Positions 38,541-47,833 of a stretch of DNA of 64,000 nucleotides are shown piece by piece. The position numbers and the translations under genes are program-made. Source of the stretch: an uncultured Methylobacillus sp. (GTDB taxonomy: Bacteria; Pseudomonadota; Gammaproteobacteria; Burkholderiales; Methylophilaceae); contig CAIJXJ010000022.1 of NCBI GenBank assembly GCA_903824575.1, positions 1-64,000 on the forward strand, given 5' to 3'. Position 1 is the first letter of the stretch, and each line of letters starts with the position of its first letter. The notes below the pieces were generated by a model. The model made no database searches. It was given only the letters and a program-made list of their open reading frames with translations, and had not been told where the DNA came from.

Positions 38541-39008
38541 TCAGTGCCGCAAACGCATCGTCAGGCCCTTGAGGAAATTACGCAGCAACTGGTCACCACA
38601 GGCGCGATAGTTCTTGTGTCCAGGCGTGCGAAACAGCGCCGAAAGCTCAGGCTTGGAAACACCAAAACCTGCAGCTTGCAACACCTGATGCATGTCATCA
38701 TCCTTCAGTTCGAAGGCGACGCGCAACTTCTTCAAGATCGTATTGTTGGAAAGATGTCTTTCCGGTTTTTGCTTGCTTGCCACACGAGACTCCATCTTCC
38801 CGCGCCGGTGGATGATCAGGCCGTCCAGAAACGCCAACAGGACCTCGTCCCCACACGCGGCAAATCCCTCTTCATCTTCTTTTTTCAAAAAGCCCAAGAA
38901 ATCGGCAGGCGCAGCCGCACATCCGCTCAGCCTGGCAAGCTCCAGAACTTTTGCGTCAGGCAGATCCAGCGCGTAGCGAACGCTACGCAAAACATCATTG
39001 CTTATCAC
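38541..39008 (-). CDS. yehS: YehS-like protein with two DUF1456 repeats
   Basis: The 155-residue product has two copies of the DUF1456 repeat, each about 65 residues: NDVLRSVRYALDLPDAKVLEL and NTILKKLRVAFELKDDDMHQV. The role in the cell is unknown. The ATG at 39008 overlaps the DUF4197 stop (39005) by 4 bases, which implies coupled translation. Confidence 0.9.
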   Translation of the reverse strand: MISNDVLRSVRYALDLPDAKVLELARLSGCAAAPADFLGFLKKEDEEGFAACGDEVLLAFLDGLIIHRRGKMESRVASKQKPERHLSNNTILKKLRVAFELKDDDMHQVLQAAGFGVSKPELSALFRTPGHKNYRACGDQLLRNFLKGLTMRLRH

Positions 39009-39685
39009 AGTGCTCCGAACACCTTCTTGATCAAATTGGTAGAAGCACCCAGAGGATCACGACGGATAGACTTCTCTTCCACCGCCATCATCAGGAACAG
39101 GCCATCCAGCGCCTTCTGCGTAACATACTGATCCAGGTTGCTCTGGTCCCGGCTGACCAAGCCATACTTGGCGCCGATTTCGGCGAACTTGTTGTACTGC
39201 TGGGCCAATTGCACACCTGAACTTGCATTCTTGACGATAGGCAAAAATTTTTCCGCGAGTGGAGCGGATGTTGTCTTCTTGAAATACTGGGTTGCCGCAT
39301 CATCCCCGCCAGTCAGGATATTCTTGGCGTCCTCCACACTCATCTTCTTGACCGCATCAGTCAGCAAAACCTTCGCTTCCGGCACCGCAGCTTCCGCCGC
39401 ACGATTCATGCGCAGCACAAGCTCATCCGCCTCCTTGCCCATGCCGAACATGCGCATGGCTTTCTCGACTTTTTTCAAAGCGTCAGGGAGCGGAATCTTG
39501 ACCTGCGGATTACCCAGAAAACCATCTGCAACCCCAAGTTTTCCCACTGCGCTGCCAACCCCCTGGATCAAGGCATCCTTCAGTCCGCCCTTGGCGTCTT
39601 GGTTACTGAGGCCGGTCAAATCGAGCGCCATAGCCGGTGTGGCAAAAAGTGCAAATCCCAACACCAGTAACCAGCGTTGCATCAT
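39005..39685 (-). CDS. DUF4197 exported protein
   Basis: The 226-residue product has a signal peptide (about 1-20, ending TPAMA) and matches the DUF4197 family of periplasmic proteins of unknown role. Family features are QYFKKTTSAPLAEKFLPIV and YVTQKALDGLFLMMAVEEK near the end. AAGGAG lies before two ATGs in a row (39685, 39682). It is the first gene of a message with yehS and the RIO kinase. Confidence 0.88.
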   Translation of the reverse strand: MMQRWLLVLGFALFATPAMALDLTGLSNQDAKGGLKDALIQGVGSAVGKLGVADGFLGNPQVKIPLPDALKKVEKAMRMFGMGKEADELVLRMNRAAEAAVPEAKVLLTDAVKKMSVEDAKNILTGGDDAATQYFKKTTSAPLAEKFLPIVKNASSGVQLAQQYNKFAEIGAKYGLVSRDQSNLDQYVTQKALDGLFLMMAVEEKSIRRDPLGASTNLIKKVFGAL

Positions 39686-39695
39686 CAATCTCCTT

Positions 39696-39750
39696 AAAAA
39701 CAGTCGCTAGTTGGTGACCGTTGGCAACTAGAGTCTAGCTACTAACGACT
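39696..39750 (-). terminator. Possible terminator after glgP
   Basis: CTAGTTG (39707-39713) and CAACTAG (39725-39731) form a hairpin followed on the minus strand by CGACTGTTTTT. Partial outer pairing (AGTCG/CGACT) extends the stem. The loop of 11 bases and poor spacing to the T-run make this a weak call. Confidence 0.4.
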
Positions 39751-39755
39751 ATCTT

Positions 39756-42224
39756 TTATCGTTTAACCTGCTTGACCTTCCAGACCTTGTCAGCATATTC
39801 CCGGATGGTACGGTCACTGGAAAACTTGCCCATGTTTGCCACATTCAGGATGGCGCGACGGGCCCATTCGTCCTGGTTCTGGTACAAGGCGCTGACCTTC
39901 TCCTGACAAGCCACGTAACTGGTAAAATCGGCCAACAACAGGTAATTGTCACCATTCCAGGTCAGATTATCGTAGATGGCACGATAACGTCCCGGCTCCT
40001 CGACCGAGAAGAAACCGTTGCCTATCATGTCCAGCGCCGCCTTCAGTTCGGGGTTGCCGTTATAGTATTCCCACGGGTTGTAGCCGGCGACACGCAGGTC
40101 AGCCACTTCTGGTGTGGTCAAGCCAAAGATGAAGATATTTTCATCGCCAACCTCTTCACCAATTTCAATATTGGCGCCGTCCAGCGTGCCGATGGTAAGC
40201 GCACCGTTGAGCGCCATTTTCATATTGCCGGTGCCTGAGGCTTCAGTGCCTGCGGTTGAAATCTGTTCGGACAACTCGCTGGCCGGGAAGATCTTCTCGG
40301 CCGATGACACGTCGAAATTGGGCAGGAATACGACCTTGAGCAGATCATGCACAGCGGGATCATTATTGACGATGCTGGCAACATCATTGATCAGGCGAAT
40401 AATCTGCTTGGCCATCACGTAACCAGGGGCTGCCTTACCTGCAAAGATCACGGTGCGCGGCACCATGCCTTGCGTGTGTCCGGCACGGATGCGGTTATAT
40501 AGGGTGATCACATGCAGCACATTGAGCAGTTGACGTTTGTATTCATGGATGCGCTTGACCTGAACATCGAACAGCGAGTCTGGATTGACCTTGATGCCAA
40601 TCTGGCGCTCAATACGTTTCGCCAGACGCAGCTTGTTGGCACGCTTGACCGCAGCAAACTGCTTGCGGAATTCAACATCCTCGGCAAACGGCGCCAACTT
40701 CTTCAATTGATCCAGATCATTGATGAAACCATCGCCGATACGGGAACGAATCAGCTCGGTCAATCCAGGATTACACTGATTGAGCCAGCGACGCGGCGTG
40801 ATGCCATTGGTAATATTGATGAAGCGCCCTGGGAAGATGCGGTTGAAATCCGCAAACAGCGTCGTCTTCAACAGCTCACTGTGAATGGCAGCGACGCCGT
40901 TGACGGTATGACTGCCGACGATCGCCAGATGCGCCATACGTACGCGACGACCATGAGCCTCATCAATGATGGAAACGCGCTTCAGAAGTTCTGTCTCACC
41001 CGGGAACAGATGGTTCACCATCTGCATGAACTGGTGATTGATCGCGTAGATGATCTCCAGATGGCGCGGCAGCACGCGAGCGAACATCTCGACCGGCCAG
41101 GTTTCCAGTGCCTCCGGCATCAGAGTGTGATTGGTATAAGCAAAGATACGCGTGACCAGATCCCATGCCTCGTCCCACTTGAGGTGTTTCACATCGACCA
41201 ACTGGTGCATCAACTCAGCCACGGCGATGGCTGGATGGGTATCGTTAAGCTGGATACCGACCTTCTCCGGCAGCAGTTGCCAATCCTGATGCTTGCCCAG
41301 GAAGCGATGCAGGATATCCTGGATCGACGCCGATACGAAAAAGTACTGCTGGCGCAGACGCAACTCACGGCCATTGACCGAAGTATCGTTTGGGTACAGC
41401 ACCTTGGACAGGTTCTCGGTAGAGTTCTTCTCTTCCACTGATCCCACGTAATCACCCGCATTGAACGAGTCAAGATTGAATTCGCGCGTCGCCTTGGCCG
41501 ACCATAAGCGCAAGTTGTTGACGGTATCGGTCTTGTAGCCGGGGATGGGCATATCATAGGCCATTGCCATCACGGTATCGTTATCGACCCAGCGGTGCTC
41601 GATGCCACCCTTTTCAGAGGGGAACTGCACCACATGGCCATTGAAATTGACCGGATAGAGGCGTTCCGGGCGCTGAAATTCCCATGGATTGCCGTAGCGC
41701 AGCCAGTTATCAGGCTTCTCTACCTGACAACCCTCTTCGATACGCTGGTTGAACATGCCATATTCATACCTGATGCCGTAGCCCATGCCGGGCAGATCGA
41801 GAGACGCCATGGAATCCAGAAAGCACGCAGCCAGGCGGCCAAGACCGCCGTTGCCAAGCGCGGCATCGGTTTCCATTTCCTCAACCTCTTCCATCTGCTG
41901 ACCCAGAGCTTTCAAGCCCTCACGCAACGGCGCATCGATGTCCAGATTATGCGCTGCATTGGACAAGGTACGGCCAATCAGGAACTCAAGTGACAAGTAA
42001 TAGATCCGCTTCGGGTCTTTTTCGTCATAATGTCCAACGGTTTCCACCCAACGCTCGATCAGATGGTCACGCACGGTATGCGCTGCAGTGTCAAACCAGT
42101 CCCGCCCGGTGGCAGACTTGCGGGTCTTGCCGCCGCTATAGGTCAGGTGACTGGCAAGGGAGTGTTCCAGGGTCTTCTCGTCGCTCCGCAAATGGAACTG
42201 GCGTTGGGATTTTGTCGATGTCAT
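39756..42224 (-). CDS. glgP: Glycogen phosphorylase
   Basis: GlgP releases glucose-1-phosphate from glycogen or maltodextrin. From 42224 the product has 822 residues, the usual length. The pyridoxal-phosphate region EASGTGNMKMALNGALTIG is intact, as are the N-terminal ERWVETVGHYDEKDPKRIYYLS and GNGGLGRLAACFLDS. The frame is open to 42269 but the residues upstream of MTSTKSQ do not match. No glg partner genes are nearby. Confidence 0.97.
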   Translation of the reverse strand: MTSTKSQRQFHLRSDEKTLEHSLASHLTYSGGKTRKSATGRDWFDTAAHTVRDHLIERWVETVGHYDEKDPKRIYYLSLEFLIGRTLSNAAHNLDIDAPLREGLKALGQQMEEVEEMETDAALGNGGLGRLAACFLDSMASLDLPGMGYGIRYEYGMFNQRIEEGCQVEKPDNWLRYGNPWEFQRPERLYPVNFNGHVVQFPSEKGGIEHRWVDNDTVMAMAYDMPIPGYKTDTVNNLRLWSAKATREFNLDSFNAGDYVGSVEEKNSTENLSKVLYPNDTSVNGRELRLRQQYFFVSASIQDILHRFLGKHQDWQLLPEKVGIQLNDTHPAIAVAELMHQLVDVKHLKWDEAWDLVTRIFAYTNHTLMPEALETWPVEMFARVLPRHLEIIYAINHQFMQMVNHLFPGETELLKRVSIIDEAHGRRVRMAHLAIVGSHTVNGVAAIHSELLKTTLFADFNRIFPGRFINITNGITPRRWLNQCNPGLTELIRSRIGDGFINDLDQLKKLAPFAEDVEFRKQFAAVKRANKLRLAKRIERQIGIKVNPDSLFDVQVKRIHEYKRQLLNVLHVITLYNRIRAGHTQGMVPRTVIFAGKAAPGYVMAKQIIRLINDVASIVNNDPAVHDLLKVVFLPNFDVSSAEKIFPASELSEQISTAGTEASGTGNMKMALNGALTIGTLDGANIEIGEEVGDENIFIFGLTTPEVADLRVAGYNPWEYYNGNPELKAALDMIGNGFFSVEEPGRYRAIYDNLTWNGDNYLLLADFTSYVACQEKVSALYQNQDEWARRAILNVANMGKFSSDRTIREYADKVWKVKQVKR

Positions 42225-42432
42225 GATGAAAAAAGTCTCAGAAATTTTTAGATGTAGTTGTTGTAGCAATAACCGTACCGCATTTTACGCCAATTCAGGC
42301 CCTTTCAGGCGACCAGTCACAGAAAGTAGACGGCATAGAGAATTTGCAGCGAGTAATGGCCAGCGCCACCGCCACATAATGGTGCATCGGGATCGGGACT
42401 GTGCATTATTTAAGAAAGATAGCTAAAGACGT

Positions 42433-42473
42433 AAAAAAACTCCGCCTGCGTTCCAGAAAAAACGCAGGCGGAG
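42433..42473 (-). terminator. Rho-independent terminator of htpG
   Basis: CTCCGCCTGCGTT (42440-42452) and AACGCAGGCGGAG (42461-42473) make a perfect 13-bp stem with an 8-base loop. On the minus strand it is followed by seven T's. It lies 22 bases after the htpG stop. Confidence 0.92.
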
Positions 42474-42494
42474 CTTATTTGGCAAAGATCCAGA

Positions 42495-44393
42495 TCAAGC
42501 CAACTGAGCCAGCAGGCCGTTGAGACGCCGCACGAAACTTGCAGGGTCTTCCAGTTGACCACCCTCGGCTAGTAGAGCCTGATCGAACAGCAGGCTTGCC
42601 CAGTCGGCAAAACGCGCATCATCCGACTCGCCGTTGAGGCGCGTGACCAATCCGTGTTGCGGATTGATCTCCAGTACCGGGCGGGTCGTCGGTGCGTTCT
42701 GCCCGGCAGCCTTCAGCAGACGTTCCAAATTGGCGCTCATGTCCTGATCACCGGTCACGAGACATGCCGGAGAGTCGGTCAGCCGATGGGTCACGCGCAC
42801 TTCCTTGACCTTGTCACCGAGGGTCTCCTTGATGCGCTCGACCAGAGACTTGAAGGCGTCTTCGGCCTTCTTCTGCTCTTCCTTCTCAGCTTCGTCTTCC
42901 AGTTTGCCCAAGTCCAGATCGCCCTTGGTCACCGATTGCAACTTGTTACCTTCAAATTCGGTCAGGCCACTCACCAGCCATTCATCGACGCGGTCAGACA
43001 ACAGCAACACTTCGATGCCCTTCTTGCGGAATATCTCGAGATGCGGACTGTGCTGAGCGGCGGCGAAAGTTTCGGCCGTGATGTAGTAGATCGGCTCCTG
43101 ACCATCCTTCATGCGGGCGATGTAATCCTTGAGCGAAACGGTCTGCTCTTGGCTGTCATTCAGGGTAGAGGCGAAACGCAAGAGTCCGGCGATCTTGTCC
43201 TTGTTGGCGAAGTCCTCGCCCGGACCTTCCTTCAGCACGCGGCCGAACTCCTTCCAGAACCCGGCATACTTTTCCGGCTCGTTCTCGGCCAGGTCTTCCA
43301 ACAGGCCCAGCACCTTCTTCACCGAACCTGCCTTAATGGCATCGATATCCTTGGAATGCTGCAGGATTTCGCGAGAGACATTAAGCGGCAAGTCGGAGGA
43401 ATCAATCACCCCGCGCACGAAACGCAGGTACTGCGGCATCAACTGCTCAGCGTCATCCATGATGAAAACACGGCGCACATAGAGCTTGATGCCATGGCGA
43501 CGCTCGCGGTCATACAGGTCGAACGGCGCGCGCGACGGCACATAGAGCAGGGAGATGTATTCCTGCTTGCCTTCCATGCGATTGTGCGACCAGGCCAGCG
43601 GTTTCTCGAAATCGTGGCTGACGTGCTTGTAGAACTCCTGGTATTCCTCTTCGCTAATATCGCTCTTGGCACGCGCCCACAAAGCAGATGCCTTGTTAAC
43701 GGTCTCGACTTCAACAGTCGGCACTTCCGCGCCATCTTTCCATTCGGACTTGTTCATCACGATAGGCAGGGTGATATGGTCGGAATACTTGCGTAGGGTG
43801 GTCTTGATCTTCCAGTCGGACAGGAACTCATCATCACCCTCGCGCAGGTGCAGCACGACCTCGGTGCCACGAACAGGTTTCTCGACCATTTCCAGCGTGA
43901 AATCGCCCTCGCCGGCTGACTCCCAGCGCACGCCGTGCTCAGCAGTCAGGCCGGCACGACGAGTGGTCAGGGTCACCTTGTCCGCCACGATGAAGGCGGA
44001 ATAAAAACCGACACCAAACTGGCCGATCAGCGCAGCATCCTTCTTCTGATCACCGGACAGCTGGGAGAAGAATTCACGGGTGCCGGACTTGGCAATAGTA
44101 CCGATATTATCGATCACTTCCTGCCGGTTCATGCCGATACCATTGTCGGAGATGGTCAAGGTGCGCGCGTCCTTGTCAAAGGCAACATGAATCTTCAGTT
44201 CGCTGTCGTTCTCGAACAGCGCCGCATCGGACAAAGCTTCGAAGCGCAGCTTGTCGGCAGCATCAGAAGCATTGGAAATCAACTCACGCAGAAATATCTC
44301 CTTGTTGGAATACAAGGAGTGAATCATCAGTTGCAGCAATTGCTTGACTTCGGTTTGGAAGCCTAAGGTTTCTTTTTGTACAGTTTCAGTCAT
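42495..44393 (-). CDS. htpG: Chaperone protein HtpG (Hsp90)
   Basis: HtpG is the bacterial Hsp90, a dimeric ATP-driven chaperone. The 632-residue product has the GHKL ATP site ([32 protein letters not shown]) at about 30-125, then the middle and C-terminal domains. A GGAGT site precedes the ATG. Just upstream is a good heat-shock promoter match (44426-44454). A strong terminator follows, so it is a single-gene unit. Confidence 0.97.
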   Translation of the reverse strand: MTETVQKETLGFQTEVKQLLQLMIHSLYSNKEIFLRELISNASDAADKLRFEALSDAALFENDSELKIHVAFDKDARTLTISDNGIGMNRQEVIDNIGTIAKSGTREFFSQLSGDQKKDAALIGQFGVGFYSAFIVADKVTLTTRRAGLTAEHGVRWESAGEGDFTLEMVEKPVRGTEVVLHLREGDDEFLSDWKIKTTLRKYSDHITLPIVMNKSEWKDGAEVPTVEVETVNKASALWARAKSDISEEEYQEFYKHVSHDFEKPLAWSHNRMEGKQEYISLLYVPSRAPFDLYDRERRHGIKLYVRRVFIMDDAEQLMPQYLRFVRGVIDSSDLPLNVSREILQHSKDIDAIKAGSVKKVLGLLEDLAENEPEKYAGFWKEFGRVLKEGPGEDFANKDKIAGLLRFASTLNDSQEQTVSLKDYIARMKDGQEPIYYITAETFAAAQHSPHLEIFRKKGIEVLLLSDRVDEWLVSGLTEFEGNKLQSVTKGDLDLGKLEDEAEKEEQKKAEDAFKSLVERIKETLGDKVKEVRVTHRLTDSPACLVTGDQDMSANLERLLKAAGQNAPTTRPVLEINPQHGLVTRLNGESDDARFADWASLLFDQALLAEGGQLEDPASFVRRLNGLLAQLA

Positions 44394-44425
44394 TTCCGTA
44401 ACTCCAAATTATCACGACAGACCCC

Positions 44426-44454
44426 TAGTTGAGGGCACTCCGCGCAATTTCAAG
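44426..44454 (-). promoter_or_regulatory. Sigma-32 heat-shock promoter candidate for htpG
   Basis: On the minus strand CTTGAAA (44448-44454) is followed after 12 bases by CCCTCAACTA (44426-44435), close to the sigma-32 pattern CTTGAAA / CCCCATnTA. It ends 32 bases before the htpG ATG. Spacer is a base short of the common 13-14. Confidence 0.55.
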
Positions 44455-44562
44455 TCCCCGATTCAAATTGTATCCCCCGGCATCCCATGCAGCACCCCCC
44501 TCATCGCTGATATCATTGCCCAAGCATAATGCCCTATCGCGCCTGCGCAACCATCGTAGCCA

Positions 44563-44937
44563 TCAGCGCAGAATGGTTCTCCATTCCCAGCTTAATTTTG
44601 CCAGTGTCTCATTCAAAGCCGGGACCCATTCCGCAGCCTCCGGCAAGACGAAGCGTTGCGAGTCTCCATTCTTCAAGACCACTTTCACTGCAGGACGGCG
44701 GGGCACTGCCATGCCGGGCATTGAAGCGAATACATTAAGGTGATGGGCGAGGCCGACGTACGTGATGTCACTAAGCTCGCACGCCCACTTGATCTTGGCA
44801 TTGTCCAACCGACAGAAAAGTAGACGTTGATTGGTCAGCACCAGTTTCCCGCCACTGGACCAACACCATCCCGCCCGACTGGCAGAGGCGCTCTTCATTT
44901 CAGTTTCGCCCGCATTCAATTGCAGTTCCGTGCCCAT
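44563..44937 (-). CDS. Small GRAM/PH-like domain protein
   Basis: The 124-residue product resembles bacterial PH/GRAM-type domains: ELQLNAGETEMKSASASRA, then GGKLVLTNQRLLFCRL and VKVVLKNGDSQRFVLP. Such proteins are small cytosolic or membrane-edge beta barrels of unknown role. The start at 44937 has AAGGGAAC before it; the frame is open to 44982. Its neighbours (htpG, tetR) do not suggest a role. Confidence 0.55.
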   Translation of the reverse strand: MGTELQLNAGETEMKSASASRAGWCWSSGGKLVLTNQRLLFCRLDNAKIKWACELSDITYVGLAHHLNVFASMPGMAVPRRPAVKVVLKNGDSQRFVLPEAAEWVPALNETLAKLSWEWRTILR

Positions 44938-45089
44938 AGTTCCCTTCCCTGTCGCCTTGGCATGTTCAGTCATGGCCTGCACGAAGCTCCGTCACCACTC
45001 TGCTGCAAATTGAAACTGCCCGGCATAGTGCTACCGAACCCAAAAGCGTAATATATCGCATTTCGACCACTTTCAAAGAGTCCCGCCCC

Positions 45090-45758
45090 ATGCTAGATCG
45101 TCAGGAAAAAAGGCAAGCTGAAAACCCTCTGGAAAGCCGCGAGCCGCGCTGGCGCCGCCGCAAGGATGACAGACCCAAGGAAATCATGGATGCGGCGCTC
45201 GCGCTGTTTCTGGAGAATGGATTTTCAGCGACCCGGCTCGAGGATATTGCGGCTCGCGCCAACGTGACCAAGGGCACACTATTCATTTACTTCACCAACA
45301 AGGATGACTTGTTCCAGTCCCTGATTCGCGAGGGCATGAGCCAGATGGACTCCTTCAGGGAGGCCAGTCGACTGAACGTCAGGGTTTCGGCGCAGGAGAC
45401 GCTGCTGTTCATCACCAATAACTGGTGGAAATTCCTGACCGATTCGGATTTTGGCAAACTGCCTAAACTGATCATCTCGGAAGCGGCAAATTTTCCTGAT
45501 ATCACGACCCTGTACCTGGAACAAGTCGTGATCCCGACGCGCGCCATGATCGCCGAAGTCATCAGTCAGGGCATTGCCTCAGGCGAATTCATCCAAGTCG
45601 ACCCCAAACTTGCGGCGCGGGTATTCTTGGCGCCACTTTTCATGCTGCTGACCTGGCGTTATTCCGTGGCGCCGTTTGAAAAAGAAGCGATCGACGACCT
45701 TGAATACATCAATACGCACCTCAAGATCACGATCCAGGGCCTGCTGGCCAAGGCCTGA
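45090..45758 (+). CDS. TetR/AcrR-family repressor
   Basis: The 222-residue product has the TetR helix-turn-helix at about residues 30-76 (GFSATRLEDIAARANVTKGTLF, then IYFTNKDDLF) and an all-helical ligand domain. The ligand is unknown. Its 3' end meets the aldolase gene tail to tail with 1 base between. No efflux operon is next to it, so its target is probably elsewhere. Confidence 0.9.
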   Translation: MLDRQEKRQAENPLESREPRWRRRKDDRPKEIMDAALALFLENGFSATRLEDIAARANVTKGTLFIYFTNKDDLFQSLIREGMSQMDSFREASRLNVRVSAQETLLFITNNWWKFLTDSDFGKLPKLIISEAANFPDITTLYLEQVVIPTRAMIAEVISQGIASGEFIQVDPKLAARVFLAPLFMLLTWRYSVAPFEKEAIDDLEYINTHLKITIQGLLAKA

Positions 45759-45759
45759 C

Positions 45760-46395
45760 TCAGGGCTTATTCCAGGCGCCGTAACCCTTGAACTGCTCCA
45801 TCGCCTCGGCCATTTCGGTCGCATTGAGGATGGTCGGCTCGCCAAGTTGCAGCGCGCGCCAATATTGCTCGCAAAGCGTTTCCACCTCGACCGTCATGGC
45901 CAACGCCGCGTCGAGGTCAGCCCCCAAGGCGATCATGCCATGATTAGCCAGCAAGCATGCCCGTCGCCCCTGCAGGGCCTGTAACGCCACGTCTGACAGC
46001 GCCTGCGTTCCGAACAGCGCATAAGGCGCGCAGCGGATGGAATCGCCCCCTGCCACAGCAATCATGTAATGAAACGGGGGTATCTCCCTTCGCCCACAGG
46101 CCAGGGTAGTCGCGAACATGGCATGCGTATGCACCACCGCCCCCACCTCGGGGCGAGCCGCCAGAATGTCACAGTGAAAACGCCACTCACTCGAAGGCTT
46201 GCCTGTGCCAGTCACTGCCCCATTAAAATCCATCCACACCATATCGTCAGCCGTAATGCGCCCTGGCGCGACCCCCGAAGGCGTGACCAGAAATCCTGTG
46301 CCTTCACGCACGCTCAGATTACCGGCAGTGCCGCGATTGAGGCCGAGTTCAGACAATTTCCTCGCCGTGACCAGCAGTTGTTCACGCCCTGGCAT
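45760..46395 (-). CDS. Class II aldolase, likely for 5-deoxyribulose-1-phosphate-type sugars
   Basis: The 211-residue product is a zinc-dependent class II aldolase/adducin family member. Metal-binding histidines are seen in VVHTHAMFAT and NHGMIA, and the phosphate loop in GTAGNLSVR. It overlaps the mtnA gene by 14 bases. MtnA plus this aldolase type is the pair that, in studied bacteria, isomerises and cleaves 5-methylthioribose- or 5-deoxyribose-1-phosphate to dihydroxyacetone phosphate and an aldehyde. That role here is inference from gene context. Confidence 0.85.
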   Translation of the reverse strand: MPGREQLLVTARKLSELGLNRGTAGNLSVREGTGFLVTPSGVAPGRITADDMVWMDFNGAVTGTGKPSSEWRFHCDILAARPEVGAVVHTHAMFATTLACGRREIPPFHYMIAVAGGDSIRCAPYALFGTQALSDVALQALQGRRACLLANHGMIALGADLDAALAMTVEVETLCEQYWRALQLGEPTILNATEMAEAMEQFKGYGAWNKP

Positions 46396-47491
46396 GTTGA
46401 AACATCCTCTCCAATTGTTCCGGCGGGGCTATCCCCTGCTCGGTGATGATACCTGTAACGAGTCGCGCAGGGGTCACATCGAAAGCCGGATTAATCGCTG
46501 CCGACTCTTCCGGCAAAACATCTACGCGCACGATGCTGCCATCGGGCAAACGTCCGCTGATGTGCCTAATTTCATCAGCGCTGCGTTGCTCGATGGGAAT
46601 TTCGCGCAAGCCATCCGCCATGCTCCAATCTATAGTCGGGAACGGCACCGCCGCATAGAAAGGCAGCTGGTTATCGAATGCTGCCAGCGCCTTGAGATAG
46701 GTGCCAATCTTATTGCAGACATCACCGTTGCGGGTCACGCGGTCGGCGCCGACGATGACCATATCAACGCAGCCAATTTGCATCAGGTGGCCTCCGGCGT
46801 TATCGACGATGACCGTGTGCGGCACGCCGTGCCGACCAAGCTCCCATGCGGTCAGACTGGCGCCCTGATTGCGCGGACGCGTTTCATCCACCCATACGTG
46901 TAATGGAATGCCAGCATCGAAGGCGGCATAGATCGGCGCCAGCGCTGTGCCCCAGTCCACCGTCGCCAACCAGCCAGCATTGCAATGGGTAAGAATATTG
47001 ATGGGACGCCCCTGATCCGCATGCAATTGTTGTAACAACCCGAGTCCATGCCGACCTATTTGCCGATTTTGCTCCACGTCTTCATCACACATTGCCTGCG
47101 CCAAGCCGCGCGCAGCCTCCAGCCTGTGCGCAGGCGCCAAGGGCCGAAGCGCATCCAGCATGCGCGTCACCGCCCAGGCCAGATTCACGGCAGTGGGTCG
47201 TGACAGCATCAGCGCCTTAGCCGCCCGTTCAAGACTGGCGTCATCGGACGCCTCATGCATTGCCAGCACCATACCGCAAGCCGCCGCTGCACCGATCAAT
47301 GGCGCACCACGCACGTTCATATCCCCAATCGCTCGCACCATTTGTGCCAGAGTATGCAAACTAAGCACCTCGAATACATGCGGCAATCGCGTCTGATCTA
47401 TGATTTCGACCACATTGCCGCCACTGGAGAACCAAATGGTGCGGTAACTTATTCCGTCTATTAACAAGATGCAAATATCCTTAAAATGCAA
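46382..47491 (-). CDS. mtnA: Methylthioribose-1-phosphate isomerase
   Basis: MtnA turns 5-methylthioribose-1-phosphate into 5-methylthioribulose-1-phosphate. The eIF-2B-alpha-like fold is shown by MNVRGAPLIGAAAACG, ILTHCNAGWLATVDWGTAL (with the catalytic Cys), VDETRPRNQGA and VGADRVTRNGDVCNKIGTY with the catalytic Asp. The start is uncertain: the ATG at 47491 gives 369 residues; a TTG at 47467 has AAGGAT before it. No MtnP, MtnK or aerobic-branch genes (MtnB, MtnC, MtnD) are in the window. Confidence 0.93.
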   Translation of the reverse strand: MHFKDICILLIDGISYRTIWFSSGGNVVEIIDQTRLPHVFEVLSLHTLAQMVRAIGDMNVRGAPLIGAAAACGMVLAMHEASDDASLERAAKALMLSRPTAVNLAWAVTRMLDALRPLAPAHRLEAARGLAQAMCDEDVEQNRQIGRHGLGLLQQLHADQGRPINILTHCNAGWLATVDWGTALAPIYAAFDAGIPLHVWVDETRPRNQGASLTAWELGRHGVPHTVIVDNAGGHLMQIGCVDMVIVGADRVTRNGDVCNKIGTYLKALAAFDNQLPFYAAVPFPTIDWSMADGLREIPIEQRSADEIRHISGRLPDGSIVRVDVLPEESAAINPAFDVTPARLVTGIITEQGIAPPEQLERMFQHARA

Positions 47492-47833
47492 TCCACAATA
47501 TCTGTGGATAAATCTGTGAATAAAGCTGACTTGAAACTGTAACTCAATCTGGCATAACGCTTTTTTACAATCGCTTAAAAATTGAACTTTTTATAAATTT
47601 CATATTAATCAATAAGTTAAATAATAACATTGATTGTTCAGGGTTTTTTCACTTTTGTTAATGTGATGCTTGAGAAGATGTGCATAAGGAGCGTATTTTG
47701 GCATCACTTCAAACACATTCCGATAGCTTGCGTCAACCATTTTACGAGCAACATTAAAAATTACGGTGTTAAAAAATTTAGGGACGAACTGACTCGGTCG
47801 TCATCGCAGTCAACTATGGTTTAGACTGAAACC
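47492..47833. other. AT-rich region upstream of mtnA and the protease gene
   Basis: The 342 bases are notably AT-rich and must hold the promoters of the divergent mtnA and metalloprotease genes. A 64-codon frame at 47630-47824 starts with TTG and has no ribosome-binding site or family, so I do not call it. No clear -35/-10 pair was chosen. Confidence 0.35.

Noticed and set aside
47630-47824. 64-codon plus-strand frame in the AT-rich mtnA upstream region
   Set aside because: Starts with TTG, lacks a ribosome-binding site and shows no family.
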